DNA of 64,000 nucleotides from Thermovenabulum gondwanense. GTDB lineage: Bacteria > Bacillota > Thermosediminibacteria > Thermosediminibacterales > Thermosediminibacteraceae. The notes beneath the pieces are model-generated. The model saw nothing but the letters and a program-made list of their open reading frames with translations. It searched no databases and was not told the origin of the DNA. The stretch lies in NCBI RefSeq assembly GCF_001601575.1, contig NZ_LOHZ01000019.1:78666-142665 (forward strand), read 5' to 3'. A program made the position numbers and the translations under genes. This document shows, one piece after another, positions 18,510 through 27,595 of this stretch (position 1 is its first letter; each line of letters opens with the position of its first letter).

Positions 18510-19703
18510 TTACTTTTCTTTATTTACCCGGGAAAACACCTTTGTGGGGAGTCCAAAAAGCTTAATAAACCCTTTGGCCGCATTGTGGTCGAACAAATCT
18601 CCTTCGGCATATGTGGCGAGTTTAACATCGTACATTGAGTTTATTGATTTCCTTCCCACCACTTCCGCATTTCCTTTAAATATTTTGACACGTACAATTC
18701 CATTAACGTATTTTTGAGTTTCTTCAATAAATGCGTCTAAGGCTTCCTTCAAAGGAGAAAACCATAGGCCGTTGTAAATTATTTCTGCGTATTTTTGTTC
18801 AATAATGTATTTAAAATGCTGCACCTCCCGGGGAAGGGTAAGGCTTTCTAATTCCCTGTGAGCTTTTATTAATAGGAGCGAGGCCGGACATTCATAAACC
18901 TCCCTGGATTTTATCCCCACCAAACGATTTTCTATATGATCAATCCTTCCAAAACCGTTTGCCCCCGCTAACTTATTTAATTTCTCTACGATTTCCACCT
19001 GGGAAAGTTCTTCTCCATTTAATTCTACCGGCTCTCCTTTATAAAAGGTTATTTCCACATAGGAGGGCTCGTTCGGCGCATCTTTTATCGAAACGGTCCA
19101 TTCAAACGCTTGCTCCGGCGGTTCCACCCATGGATCCTCCAAAACTCCGCACTCAATGCTCCTTCCCCAAAGATTTTGATCTATGCTGAAGGGATTTTCT
19201 TTTCCTACAGGTACGGGGATTCCATGCTTTGCCGCATATTCCACCTCTTCTTCCCGGGACATGCTCCATTCCCTTACGGGTGCAATTACAGTAAGTTCGG
19301 GTGCTAAAGCTGCTACCGATACATCAAACCTCACCTGATCATTTCCCTTTCCCGTACATCCGTGGGCTACAGCAAAAGCCCCTTCTTCCTTTGCGACCTC
19401 TACCAGGAGCTTAGCAATCAGAGGTCGTGAAAGTGCGGAGCTCAGGGGATAAACTCCTTCATAAAGGGCATTGGCTTTCAGTGCAGCAAAAGCGTAGTTT
19501 TTTAAAAATTCCTCTTTGACATCAAATACGTAACTTTTTACAGCTCCAATTTTTAAAGCCTTATTTTTAATAAACTCTAAGTCCTTTCCCTCCCCTAAGT
19601 CTGCGCATAAGGCCACCACTTCGCAATCGTATTTTTCTTTCAACCACTTTATTGCTACCGAAGTATCGAGTCCTCCCGAATAAGCAAGAACAACCTTTTT
19701 CAT
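18510..19703 (-). CDS. argG: Argininosuccinate synthase
   Basis: A 397-residue enzyme joining citrulline and aspartate with ATP. The N-type ATP pyrophosphatase loop AYSGGLDTS is at residues 8-16, followed by [13 protein letters not shown] and the family motif [10 protein letters not shown]. Length and motifs are typical. It lies 18 bases upstream of the argH start and 38 bases downstream of argF, so the three genes form one transcription unit. Confidence 0.97.
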   Translation of the reverse strand: MKKVVLAYSGGLDTSVAIKWLKEKYDCEVVALCADLGEGKDLEFIKNKALKIGAVKSYVFDVKEEFLKNYAFAALKANALYEGVYPLSSALSRPLIAKLLVEVAKEEGAFAVAHGCTGKGNDQVRFDVSVAALAPELTVIAPVREWSMSREEEVEYAAKHGIPVPVGKENPFSIDQNLWGRSIECGVLEDPWVEPPEQAFEWTVSIKDAPNEPSYVEITFYKGEPVELNGEELSQVEIVEKLNKLAGANGFGRIDHIENRLVGIKSREVYECPASLLLIKAHRELESLTLPREVQHFKYIIEQKYAEIIYNGLWFSPLKEALDAFIEETQKYVNGIVRVKIFKGNAEVVGRKSINSMYDVKLATYAEGDLFDHNAAKGFIKLFGLPTKVFSRVNKEK

Positions 19704-19741
19704 TTAACATTCCCCCTCAAACTTATGAATTTGTGAAAATA

Positions 19742-20704
19742 TCATGCCATCAGTGAAATTAGAATTGCTTTCTGAACGTGCAGGCGATTTTCCGCCTGAT
19801 CGAAAACAACAGAATTTGGGCCATCCAGCACCTCATCGGTGATTTCTTCCCCCCTGTGTGCCGGCAGACAGTGCATAACCATTACATCTTTTTTGGCTTT
19901 TTTCAAGATTTTCCCATTGACCTGATATCCTGAAAAAACCTTTTTCCTTTCCTCCGCCTCCCGTTCCTGGCCCATGCTGGTCCATACATCGGTATAAATT
20001 ACATCCGCGTTTTCAGCAGCTTCCATCACGTCTTCGGTTACGACGATTTTGGAATTGTTCATCATTGAATCCTTTTCCGCCTTATTCAAAACATCTTTCC
20101 CCGGCTGATACCCTTTGGGAGAAGCCACGGTAATATCCAAACCCACCTTTGCACATCCAAAAATGAGGGAAGTTGCCATGTTATTATCGCCATCGCCTAT
20201 AAATGCGAGTTTCAAACCCGAAAATTTTTTCTTTTTTTCATAGATGGTAAAGAGATCTGTCAGAGCCTGACAGGGATGCTCGTAGTCCGTCAATCCGTTT
20301 ATTACCGGTACGCTCGCAAAACTTGCCAATTTTTTTACATCTTCATGGTGGTAGGCTCTTATCATAATTCCATCCACATATCTTGATAAAACCCGTGCGG
20401 TGTCTTCTATTGTTTCTCCCCGCCCCAGTTGAAGGTCGCTTTTATTCAGGTAAAGGCCGTAACCTCCCAGCTGCCACATGGCTACTTCAAAGGAAACCCT
20501 GGTCCTTGTGGAATTTTTTTCAAAAATCATTCCGAGGGTTTTACCTTTTAATGGCTGATAGCTTAAATCCCTTCCCCTTTTTTTAATAGATTCTGAAAGA
20601 GAAAGTATCTTTAATATTTCCCTTTTACTTAGCTCACCGATCTCCAGGAGGTCTTTTCTTTTTATCCCGGGCATGGCTTCTTCCACACAAATGTTAATAC
20701 CCAT
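19742..20704 (-). CDS. argF: Ornithine carbamoyltransferase
   Basis: About 320 residues; makes citrulline from ornithine and carbamoyl phosphate. The carbamoyl phosphate loop is STRTRVSFE, with HPCQALTDL and the ornithine-binding HCLPAHRGEEI. The ATG at 20704 follows a GGGGGTG site; the frame stays open to 20761, but that region holds the promoter and ARG-box-like palindrome and cannot be coding. A second ATG nine codons in (MPGIKRKDLL) would give a more usual length of 311. First gene of the arginine operon. Confidence 0.95.
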   Translation of the reverse strand: MGINICVEEAMPGIKRKDLLEIGELSKREILKILSLSESIKKRGRDLSYQPLKGKTLGMIFEKNSTRTRVSFEVAMWQLGGYGLYLNKSDLQLGRGETIEDTARVLSRYVDGIMIRAYHHEDVKKLASFASVPVINGLTDYEHPCQALTDLFTIYEKKKKFSGLKLAFIGDGDNNMATSLIFGCAKVGLDITVASPKGYQPGKDVLNKAEKDSMMNNSKIVVTEDVMEAAENADVIYTDVWTSMGQEREAEERKKVFSGYQVNGKILKKAKKDVMVMHCLPAHRGEEITDEVLDGPNSVVFDQAENRLHVQKAILISLMA

Positions 20705-20732
20705 ACAATCACCCCCACTTATGTTATTAATA

Positions 20733-20761
20733 ATTATAAATATTATTGTATATTTATGCAA
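20733..20761 (-). promoter_or_regulatory. Promoter of argFGH
   Basis: On the minus strand TTGCAT (20761-20756) and a perfect TATAAT (20738-20733) are separated by exactly 17 bases, about 30 bases before the argF ATG. Confidence 0.75.
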
Positions 20762-20762
20762 T
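20745..20762. promoter_or_regulatory. ARG-box-like operator
   Basis: ATTGTATATTTATGCAAT is an imperfect palindrome agreeing with the ArgR/AhrC pattern TG-x-AT-x4-AT-x-CA. It covers the -35 hexamer and spacer of the argF promoter, the position expected for arginine-dependent repression. Assignment to ArgR is inference. Confidence 0.6.
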
Positions 20763-20768
20763 ATGTTT

Positions 20769-20800
20769 TAAAAAAAAATTACCGTTTTTTTATTAACGGC
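20769..20800 (-). terminator. Weak intrinsic terminator after the LigD-type polymerase
   Basis: Short stem CCGTT / AACGG followed on the minus strand by nine T. It separates the polymerase gene from the argF promoter. Confidence 0.5.
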
Positions 20801-20816
20801 CATATAAAGCTTAAAA

Positions 20817-21722
20817 TTAAAAAATTTTTACTATCCACTTATCAATTTTTTGCTTTTCCTTTAATACCCCCTGAAAAAGGTCCCCTACTTTTTTTAGCCT
20901 TTCGGGCATATTTCTTATATTGAATGCATCAGGTAAAACTCCTTTTTCAAGCTCTTCCCATGTAACCGGTGCCGAGACGGGAGCACCTGGGAGCGGCCTT
21001 GGACTGTACGGAGCTATAAGGGTTTTACCTTTTACGTTTTGCAGATAATCTAAGTAGACTTTACCCTCACGATTTTTCACATTTCTCTCCGTTGTTGATT
21101 TTTCCGGAAAGGTTTTTTCAAGAACTCTACAGAAAAACTCCACAAAATTTCTTACCTCATTATAAGTATACCGCGGTTCTACGGGAACAAAAATTTGAAT
21201 TCCGGTAGCCCCCGATGTCTTCGGAAAACCTTTAATACCTTCCATATCAAATATTTTTTTTAATACTAAGGCTAATTGCCGGGCATCCTCAAACCCAGTA
21301 TTTTCCATGGGATCCAAGTCAAATACAGCAAAGTCCGGATAGTCTATTGTCCCGATGCGCGAAAGCCAGGGGTGAATCTCGAGACTCGCCTGATTGGCCG
21401 CCCAAAGAAGGCTCTTCAAATCATTCAGGAGCGCATAGCGTATTATTTTTTTTTCACCATTATTGAAGCTTACTTCATCGTAAGTCTTTAACCATTCGGG
21501 TGCGTAATCGGGTATGTTTTTTTGGTAAAAAGCCTTGCCTTTTATTCCATCGGGATAGCGCGTAAAGACTACCGGGCGATCTTTTAAGTAGGGCAATAAA
21601 AAAGGGGCTATTTTCACGTAATAATTTATAAATTCGGCCTTTGTTATATTTTCATCGGGCCACATTTTTTTTGAAAGATTGCTGAGTTTTAATTTTTCGC
21701 CTTCTACTACTACTATGGACAA
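20817..21722 (-). CDS. LigD-type DNA polymerase/primase domain protein (NHEJ)
   Basis: About 301 residues covering the PrimPol-type polymerase domain of LigD: LSNLSKKMWP at the N-terminus, FTRYPDGI..FYQKN, the metal-binding FDLDP, and SGATGIQIFVP. It should fill gaps with ribo- or deoxynucleotides during non-homologous end joining. The TTG at 21722 is preferred, since AGGTGAG lies just upstream; a GTG at 21731 overlaps that site. It is transcribed divergently from the ligase gene. In many bacteria polymerase, phosphoesterase and ligase are one protein; here they are separate and no phosphoesterase is seen. Confidence 0.88.
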   Translation of the reverse strand: MSIVVVEGEKLKLSNLSKKMWPDENITKAEFINYYVKIAPFLLPYLKDRPVVFTRYPDGIKGKAFYQKNIPDYAPEWLKTYDEVSFNNGEKKIIRYALLNDLKSLLWAANQASLEIHPWLSRIGTIDYPDFAVFDLDPMENTGFEDARQLALVLKKIFDMEGIKGFPKTSGATGIQIFVPVEPRYTYNEVRNFVEFFCRVLEKTFPEKSTTERNVKNREGKVYLDYLQNVKGKTLIAPYSPRPLPGAPVSAPVTWEELEKGVLPDAFNIRNMPERLKKVGDLFQGVLKEKQKIDKWIVKIF

Positions 21723-21791
21723 AGTTCTCACCTGCCGATCTTAAAATTGTAAAAAACTATAAAAAGGGCACAATAATTACGGTGATTCACT

Positions 21792-22718
21792 ATGATAAAA
21801 CCGGGAATACCCTTTATCCCGATGGAACCGGTACCATATCCCGAGCCCTTTGATGATACGAATTTTGGTTTTCAGGTAAAGTGGGACGGCACAAGGATAA
21901 TCGCCCATTCTCACGGCAATGTTGAGCTTTTTAACCGAAAAAAGAGTAAGCGTACAAAAACCTACCCGGAAATAGTTGATGCCCTTGCTGAAGCCCTGAA
22001 AAATACGCATGCAATATTAGATGGAGAAATCATAGCAATTAAAGATGGAAAACCCAATTTCCACCAGCTAATGAGAAGGGATAAAGCCTCAGACCCCCGT
22101 ACCATAAAATATTTAGCGTCAAGGATACCCGTCACCTATGTGGTTTTTGATATCCTCTTCTGGAAGGAAAAAAGCCTTATACATTTACCCTTTTCCCAGC
22201 GAGACCATATATTAAAATCTTCCCTGAACTCTTCGGACGCTGTTGTAGTAACCGACACCTTCCCCGGCAGAGGAAAAGCCTTATTTGATGTAATAAAGGA
22301 AAAAGGCTGGGAAGGTATAGTAGCAAAAAAGATGGACAGTATCTACGAGATAGGAAAAAAGAGCGAAAAATGGCTTAAAATAAAAAACCGCCGTCAGATA
22401 ACCGCCCTTATAGGTGGATTCCTTTCAGAAGGTAAGAAAGTCCGTTCCCTTTTCCTGGGGCAAGTGTTAGAAAACGACCTTGTGTTTATTGGCAGAGCCG
22501 GGAGCGGCTTAGATGAGGTCGAAAAAAATCTTTTATTTGAAACTCTGTCGAACATTATCGAAAATAACTGCCCCTTTTCTTTTCCACCTGACGTGAAAAA
22601 AGGAGAAAAGCCGGTCTGGGTTTCACCCATTATAAGTGTGGAGGTAGAATTTTTTGATTACACCGAAGAGGGCTATCTCAGGCAACCGGTTATTCGCCGG
22701 ATAAATTTAGTATCATGA
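21792..22718 (+). CDS. ATP-dependent DNA ligase (LigD-type)
   Basis: 308 residues. Adenylation motif I is VKWDGTR (Lys near residue 30), with ILDGEIIAI (motif III), VVFDILFW, EGIVAKK (motif IV) and EKWLKIKNRR (motif V), then an OB-fold to the C-terminus. It seals DNA nicks using ATP and most resembles the ligase part of LigD. It converges with the Ku gene, overlapping it by six bases. Together with the LigD-type polymerase and Ku it makes a bacterial end-joining set. Confidence 0.9.
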   Translation: MIKPGIPFIPMEPVPYPEPFDDTNFGFQVKWDGTRIIAHSHGNVELFNRKKSKRTKTYPEIVDALAEALKNTHAILDGEIIAIKDGKPNFHQLMRRDKASDPRTIKYLASRIPVTYVVFDILFWKEKSLIHLPFSQRDHILKSSLNSSDAVVVTDTFPGRGKALFDVIKEKGWEGIVAKKMDSIYEIGKKSEKWLKIKNRRQITALIGGFLSEGKKVRSLFLGQVLENDLVFIGRAGSGLDEVEKNLLFETLSNIIENNCPFSFPPDVKKGEKPVWVSPIISVEVEFFDYTEEGYLRQPVIRRINLVS

Positions 22719-23534
22719 AGTAGCCCTCTTTTTCCTGCGGCCAAAATTGCGTTCCTTGCCTTCCTTTTCCTTTTCCACCAGTGCCAGGCTCGCTCTGAGG
22801 GCTTCCATCAAATCTACCACCTTTTCTTCCTTAGCAGCAGGTATTTTTACCTCCTGTCCTTCCACTTTTGCCTTTATTATTTCAAGAAGAGCCTTTCTGT
22901 ACTCATCGGTGTACTTTTCGGGGATAAACTTAGTGGATAAAGAATTTATAAGCTGCACCGCCATTTTTATTTCGTTTTCATGCAGCTTTATATTGGTCGA
23001 AAGCTCTATTTCGCCCGCATCCCTTACCTCATCGGGATATAACATGGTTTCCATTATTAAGTGGTTTTCACCGAAAGGCCTCAGACACGCAAGGCTGTAT
23101 TTCGACCTTATCATCACCTTTGCTATTGCAATTTTCCCCGTCTTTTTTAAAGCCTCAATTAGTAAAAGATAAGCCTTCTGACCGGTTCCTTCAGGACCAA
23201 GATAATAGGAATGATCAAAATATATCGGATCTATTTCTCTCAAATCAACAAAATCAACAATATCAATGGTGCGCACGGTTTCATCGGGGATTGCCTCTAA
23301 GTCCTTATCCTCGATAACTACAAATTTCCCCTTTTCGTATTCATAACCCCGGGCTATTTCCTCGTCCTCCACCTTTCGATTGCAAAAAGGGCATACTTTT
23401 TCATAACGTATGGGAGTGCCGCATTCCCTGTGTATTTGCCTGAAGCTCAGATTCTTTCTTTCGGTAGCCGCATACATTTTTACTGGGACGTTTACCAGCC
23501 CAAAACTGATGGAACCCCTCCAGAGAGCCCGCAT
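22713..23534 (-). CDS. ku: Ku protein (non-homologous end joining)
   Basis: About 273 residues; a homodimeric ring that threads onto double-strand breaks and recruits LigD. It has the typical start MRALWRGSISFGLVNVPVKMY and the family's central cysteines (RECGTP and CPFCNRKV). The core ends near residue 250, followed by a basic tail (RRKKRATS) of the sort that binds DNA. The ATG at 23534 has GAGGAGGTGAT upstream; an in-frame GTG at 23543 lies inside that site. Confidence 0.95.
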   Translation of the reverse strand: MRALWRGSISFGLVNVPVKMYAATERKNLSFRQIHRECGTPIRYEKVCPFCNRKVEDEEIARGYEYEKGKFVVIEDKDLEAIPDETVRTIDIVDFVDLREIDPIYFDHSYYLGPEGTGQKAYLLLIEALKKTGKIAIAKVMIRSKYSLACLRPFGENHLIMETMLYPDEVRDAGEIELSTNIKLHENEIKMAVQLINSLSTKFIPEKYTDEYRKALLEIIKAKVEGQEVKIPAAKEEKVVDLMEALRASLALVEKEKEGKERNFGRRKKRATS

Positions 23535-23609
23535 TAGTATCACCTCCTCATTATAATATTTCTCATTTAAAAACCGATTATCCCTGAAAGCCGATTAATG
23601 TATAAACTA

Positions 23610-24233
23610 TTATGAATTGAAAAATATGAAACTTATCCTTTTTAACCTGTCATTTACCGCATTCCAGTCCACATTTTTTAAAAATGCTTTTATATAATCA
23701 GTTTTTTTCGTACCGTAATCAATAAAATAGGCATGCTCATATACATCCATTACCAGCAAAGCAATGGAGTTTTGCACTACCCCGTAATCATGGGCATCCA
23801 GTAAATAATTGTGAAGCCTTCCATCCCGAGGATCGTACACAAGGATCGCCCAGCCTCTTGCCGAAATTCCTGTAGCAATGAAATCCTCCCTCCAGTCATT
23901 GAAAGAACCAAAATCCCTCTCGATAAGCCTTAATAGTTCCCCCTGATAGATCTTTCCCGACCCACCCAGGTTTTCAAAGTAAAGCTCGTGAAGAATTACT
24001 CCATCAATTGCATAAGTCTCGGCTTTCTTCAGCCCGCGGAATCCACTGTAAGTTGCATTGGCTTTTGACCTGTCTGCCGTTAAAAGCAGCTCTCTTATTT
24101 CATTTATCTTGTTTACATAGCCTAAATACAAAACCTCATAGTGTTCCAGTATCTGACGTTCCGAGAATTCCGGCATCATCAATAACCTGGGATTTAACGG
24201 AATTGGATTTATATTATTTCCACTATCTTTCAT
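23610..24233 (-). CDS. Fe/Mn-family superoxide dismutase
   Basis: 207 residues. The four metal ligands are present: H31, H82, D163 and H167 (MDVYEHAY). The second-shell features differ from classical enzymes: the HH pair after the first ligand (KHH) is VLY, and the site of the MnSOD Gln is His (DAHD, H148), as known for some actinobacterial FeSODs. The Tyr gateway residue (Y39) is kept. It should detoxify superoxide in an anaerobe briefly exposed to oxygen. Metal preference cannot be told. The ATG follows AGGAGGGTCAAT. Confidence 0.88.
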   Translation of the reverse strand: MKDSGNNINPIPLNPRLLMMPEFSERQILEHYEVLYLGYVNKINEIRELLLTADRSKANATYSGFRGLKKAETYAIDGVILHELYFENLGGSGKIYQGELLRLIERDFGSFNDWREDFIATGISARGWAILVYDPRDGRLHNYLLDAHDYGVVQNSIALLVMDVYEHAYFIDYGTKKTDYIKAFLKNVDWNAVNDRLKRISFIFFNS

Positions 24234-24272
24234 ATTGACCCTCCTTTGAAATTGTTCAATAATAAAATATTA

Positions 24273-24305
24273 TGCCAAAGGCTTTTTTGTTAAAAGCCTT
24301 TGGCA
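24273..24305 (-). terminator. Perfect 14-bp hairpin, likely terminator of the thi operon
   Basis: TGCCAAAGGCTTTT and its exact complement are separated by five bases, with an AT-rich TAATATTTTATT tail on the minus strand. It lies 118 bases past thiC and only 40 bases before the sod ATG, so it may also overlap the sod promoter. Confidence 0.55.
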
Positions 24306-24423
24306 CTTCACAGATTCATCCGTTCACCTTAAATTTTCAATTATCAATATCCCGGCTATGGCCGTGTTTGTGTCCGTGCCCTGGGCCGGTTGGCTTTCGG
24401 GCGAATTCCCGAAAGCTTTTTTC
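24306..24423. other. Intergenic stretch between thiC and sod with a second hairpin
   Basis: It holds a nine-base stem GCTTTCGGG / CCCGAAAGC at 24393-24416, followed on the PLUS strand by TTTTTT. This is the shape of a plus-strand terminator, although no plus-strand gene is seen upstream. On the minus strand the frame of thiC continues past its TAG for 27 codons and would encode a His-rich GHGHKHGH peptide. Confidence 0.4.
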
Positions 24424-25722
24424 CTAACAACTGCTCTTTTCTTTATTTAGATATTTTGCAATTATATCCATTGCACAAAACTTGCCGCACATGGTGCAGG
24501 TCTTTACATCCGATGAATTTCTCTCTTGCCTGTATTTTCTTGCCTTTTTTGGGTCTATTGAAAGCTTAATTTGTTCTTCCCAGTCAAGGTTTTTCCGAGC
24601 TTTTGCCATTTTTAAATCCCTTTCCCATGCACCCGGAATGCCTTTCACTATATCTGCCGCATGGGCAGCAATTTTAGAGGCAATAACCCCAATCCTTACA
24701 TCTTCTTCATCGGGCAGTCCTAAGTGCTCTGCCGGGGTTACATAGCAAAGAAAATCCGCTCCACAAGCAGCAGCTATTGCTCCGCCAATCGCAGCGGCTA
24801 TATGATCATAACCCGCTGCTATATCCGTAACAAGAGGGCCCAAGACGTAAAAAGGCGCTTCATGGCATAGCCTTTTTTGAAGGCGGATATTAGATTCTAT
24901 CTGATCTATGGGAACGTGCCCCGGACCTTCCACCATTACCTGCACTCCTTGTTTTATCGCTTCCTGTACCAGCTCCCCCAGTATTAAAAGCTCCTGAATT
25001 TGCGCCCTATCGGTAGCATCGGCAAGGCATCCCGGCCTTAAGCCGTCTCCCAAACTCAATGTAACATCGTATTTTCTCGCTACCTCAAGCAGCCTGTCAA
25101 AGTGTTCATACAGGGGATTTTGTTTTTCGTTTTTAAGCATCCATGCGGTTATAAAGGACCCGCCCCTGCTTACAATATCGGTTATCCTGCCCTCCCTGCG
25201 AAGCCTTTCCACCGCTTCAATAGTCAGGCCGCAGTGGACGGTCATGAAATCCACGCCTTCTTCTGCCTGCTTTTCTATTACTTCAAAAAGTTCCTCTTCT
25301 GTAAAGTCTATGACACTCCCGTATTTATTTTGCGCCATAACTCCCACTTCATAAATAGGCACCGTCCCTACGGGAGCATCTATACTTGATAATATGGCCA
25401 TTCGCACCTTTTCTAAATCCCCACCGGTAGAAAGGTCCATTATCGTATCCGCCCCGGCTTCTACCGCTGCAATTGCTTTTGATAATTCCGATTCTAAAAA
25501 GGGGAATTTTTCAGATGTGCCTATATTTGCATTGACCTTGGTTGAAAGCCCCTTCCCTATGCCGCACGGCTTTAATCCCCTGTGATTTCTGTTAAAAGGG
25601 ATAACAATCCTGCCCTCTGCCACTCTTTCTCTAATAATTTCTGCATTCACTCCTTCTTTTTCCGCTACTTTTTTCATTTCTTCGGTAACAACGCCTTTTT
25701 TAGCCGCCTCTAACTGAGTCAT
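24424..25722 (-). CDS. thiC: Phosphomethylpyrimidine synthase
   Basis: 432 residues; a radical-SAM enzyme that turns aminoimidazole ribotide into HMP-phosphate for thiamine. Motifs include SVKxxxNxGTS-like [55 protein letters not shown] and the C-terminal [4Fe-4S] site CTMCGKFC. It is the last gene of thiD-thiE-thiC, downstream of the TPP riboswitch. Length is typical for the short (clostridial) ThiC form. Confidence 0.97.
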   Translation of the reverse strand: MTQLEAAKKGVVTEEMKKVAEKEGVNAEIIRERVAEGRIVIPFNRNHRGLKPCGIGKGLSTKVNANIGTSEKFPFLESELSKAIAAVEAGADTIMDLSTGGDLEKVRMAILSSIDAPVGTVPIYEVGVMAQNKYGSVIDFTEEELFEVIEKQAEEGVDFMTVHCGLTIEAVERLRREGRITDIVSRGGSFITAWMLKNEKQNPLYEHFDRLLEVARKYDVTLSLGDGLRPGCLADATDRAQIQELLILGELVQEAIKQGVQVMVEGPGHVPIDQIESNIRLQKRLCHEAPFYVLGPLVTDIAAGYDHIAAAIGGAIAAACGADFLCYVTPAEHLGLPDEEDVRIGVIASKIAAHAADIVKGIPGAWERDLKMAKARKNLDWEEQIKLSIDPKKARKYRQERNSSDVKTCTMCGKFCAMDIIAKYLNKEKSSC

Positions 25723-25736
25723 TCTTTTCCCTCCAT

Positions 25737-26375
25737 TTAATAAATTTGCTTTAGTTTCTTTGTAATCTTATCTTTCAACAATCTAACGTTTTCGCCAATA
25801 TCCCCCTTTAAAATAGCAGAAATACAGCATACACCTTTAATATCGTATTTTAAAACCTCATCTATATTTTCTTTATCTATACCCCCTATAGCCAGAACGG
25901 GAATGGGGATTTTTTCCGTTATTTCCCTCAGAGTTTCCAGACTTACATATTTTGCATCCTTTTTGGATGGAGTTTTAAATACTGCTCCCACTCCCACATA
26001 ATCGGCACCATCTTCACAAGCTTTTTTCGCCTCCTCAAAGTTTGCCGCCGAGACCCCTATTATTTTTTTATAACCTATTATTTCTCTCACAACCTTTGCA
26101 GGCAGTTCCTCCTGCCCTAAATGCACGCCATCAGCATCAACGGCAATGGCTATATCGACCCTGTCGTTTATTATTAAAGGCACATCGTAACTTTTCGTGA
26201 TTTCTCTTAATTTTAGCCCGGCCTCGTAAAACTCTCTATCGGAGATATTTTTTTCTCTCAGCTGAACTACCGTAACTCCTGCTCTTATCGCCTCTTCCAC
26301 CGCATCAAAAAGACTTCTACCTTTTAGATAAGTTCTATCGGTTATGAGATACAGGGAATAATCCACATTTCTCAT
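25737..26375 (-). CDS. thiE: Thiamine-phosphate synthase
   Basis: 212-residue TIM barrel joining HMP pyrophosphate and the thiazole phosphate. Motifs are [36 protein letters not shown] and AIGGI. It lies between thiD and thiC with short gaps. It requires a thiazole partner; the only local thiazole gene is a truncated thi4 remnant upstream. Confidence 0.96.
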   Translation of the reverse strand: MRNVDYSLYLITDRTYLKGRSLFDAVEEAIRAGVTVVQLREKNISDREFYEAGLKLREITKSYDVPLIINDRVDIAIAVDADGVHLGQEELPAKVVREIIGYKKIIGVSAANFEEAKKACEDGADYVGVGAVFKTPSKKDAKYVSLETLREITEKIPIPVLAIGGIDKENIDEVLKYDIKGVCCISAILKGDIGENVRLLKDKITKKLKQIY

Positions 26376-26396
26376 GCTATAAGCACCTCTTTTAAA

Positions 26397-27191
26397 TTAA
26401 TTATTAAACCCGATGCAAAAATGGTTCACGGGGCCCCAGCCCCTTCCCATATCTTCAGAAGTTTCTATGGCTCTGGTAATATAAAGCTTTGCATACGCTA
26501 CAGCTTTTTTAACATCCATACCTTTTGCCAGATTGGCGCAAATGGCCGCCGAAAATGTACATCCGGTGCCGTGGGTGTTTTTTGTGTTTATTTTTTCTTC
26601 TTCAAAAAACACGTAATTATCTTCTCCAAGGTACAAAACATCCACGGCTTTATTCCCTTCCAAATGCCCTCCTTTTATAAGAACCGTTCTGCAACCCAAT
26701 TTGGCAATATCCTTTGCAGCCTTTTTCATCTCCTCCACATTCTGTATTTTTCTTTCCACAATTACCTCTGCTTCTTCCCTGTTGGGAGTAATGATTAAAG
26801 CCTTCGGTACTAATTTTTCAATCAGTGTTTTTATGGCTTCTTTTTCCAAGAGTCTGTGCGCGGATTTAGAAACCATCACTGGGTCCAGAACGATTTTCCC
26901 CGGCTTATATTCTTCAAGTCCTTTGGAAATAACTTCCGTTATCTCTTTTGTTGAAACCATTCCGATTTTAACCGCATCGGGGAAGAGGTCTTCAAAAACC
27001 GCTTTCATCTGAAGATAGACCATATCTTCTGAAATATTTTGTACCCCCAGTACCCCGAGGGTATTTTGGGCGGTCACCGATGTAATTACTGACATACCAT
27101 ATACTCCGTGGCTGAAAAAGGTTTTTAAATCCGCCTGAATTCCCGCCCCTCCGCCGGAATCGGAACCAGCAATGGTTAAAGCAAGTTTCAT
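26397..27191 (-). CDS. thiD: Hydroxymethylpyrimidine/phosphomethylpyrimidine kinase
   Basis: 264-residue ribokinase-fold enzyme that phosphorylates HMP and HMP-P. It has IAGSDSGGGAGIQADLKTF at the N-terminus, GMSVITSVTAQNT, ITPNREEAEV and the anion-hole NTHGTGCTFSAAI. It is the first intact gene behind the TPP riboswitch, 24 bases downstream of the thi4 remnant. Confidence 0.96.
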   Translation of the reverse strand: MKLALTIAGSDSGGGAGIQADLKTFFSHGVYGMSVITSVTAQNTLGVLGVQNISEDMVYLQMKAVFEDLFPDAVKIGMVSTKEITEVISKGLEEYKPGKIVLDPVMVSKSAHRLLEKEAIKTLIEKLVPKALIITPNREEAEVIVERKIQNVEEMKKAAKDIAKLGCRTVLIKGGHLEGNKAVDVLYLGEDNYVFFEEEKINTKNTHGTGCTFSAAICANLAKGMDVKKAVAYAKLYITRAIETSEDMGRGWGPVNHFCIGFNN

Positions 27192-27215
27192 AATTTTTCA
27201 TCACCCCTTAAAATT

Positions 27216-27350
<135 letters not shown>

Positions 27351-27357
27351 TCATAAA

Positions 27358-27384
27358 TAAAAGTGCCTACCCGAATAGGTAGGC
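27358..27384 (-). terminator. Riboswitch-controlled intrinsic terminator
   Basis: Perfect stem GTGCCTACC / GGTAGGCAC with a six-base loop and a TTTTATTT tail on the minus strand, 16 bases after the TPP aptamer. Its 5' arm is also partly complementary to the 3' strand of aptamer helix P1 (GGGAAGCAC). Confidence 0.9.
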
Positions 27385-27400
27385 ACAAATTTTCGGTTCT

Positions 27401-27487
27401 GTGCTTCCCTACGCGGGGATTATCCCGGTCAGGTTCGAGGGGTCGAAGCATTTAAGCTTCCTCTCAGCCTTTCGGCTCCCCCAGCAC
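27401..27487 (-). promoter_or_regulatory. TPP riboswitch (THI element)
   Basis: On the minus strand the aptamer shows GGGGAGCC..GGCTGAGAGG, then GACCC, GAACCTGA and GGGATAATCCC, and ends GCGTAGGGAAGCAC. The end pairs with GTGCT at the 5' side (P1). These are the conserved pyrimidine- and pyrophosphate-sensor segments. It precedes an intrinsic terminator and thiD-thiE-thiC, so thiamine pyrophosphate should cause premature termination. A TATAAT-like -10 lies upstream on the minus strand at 27537-27532. Confidence 0.95.
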
Positions 27488-27595
27488 GCATCCTATAAAT
27501 TTTATTAAATTTTTACTGCAGTTTTTTAAAAATTATACCTTATTTTTTTGTAAAAATCCACTATAAAAATATATCGAAAAATTTTTCTTTCCCTT

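Noticed and set aside
24393..24422. Terminator for thiC
   Set aside because: The T run follows the stem on the plus strand, whereas thiC is on the minus strand. The 24273-24305 hairpin is the better minus-strand candidate.
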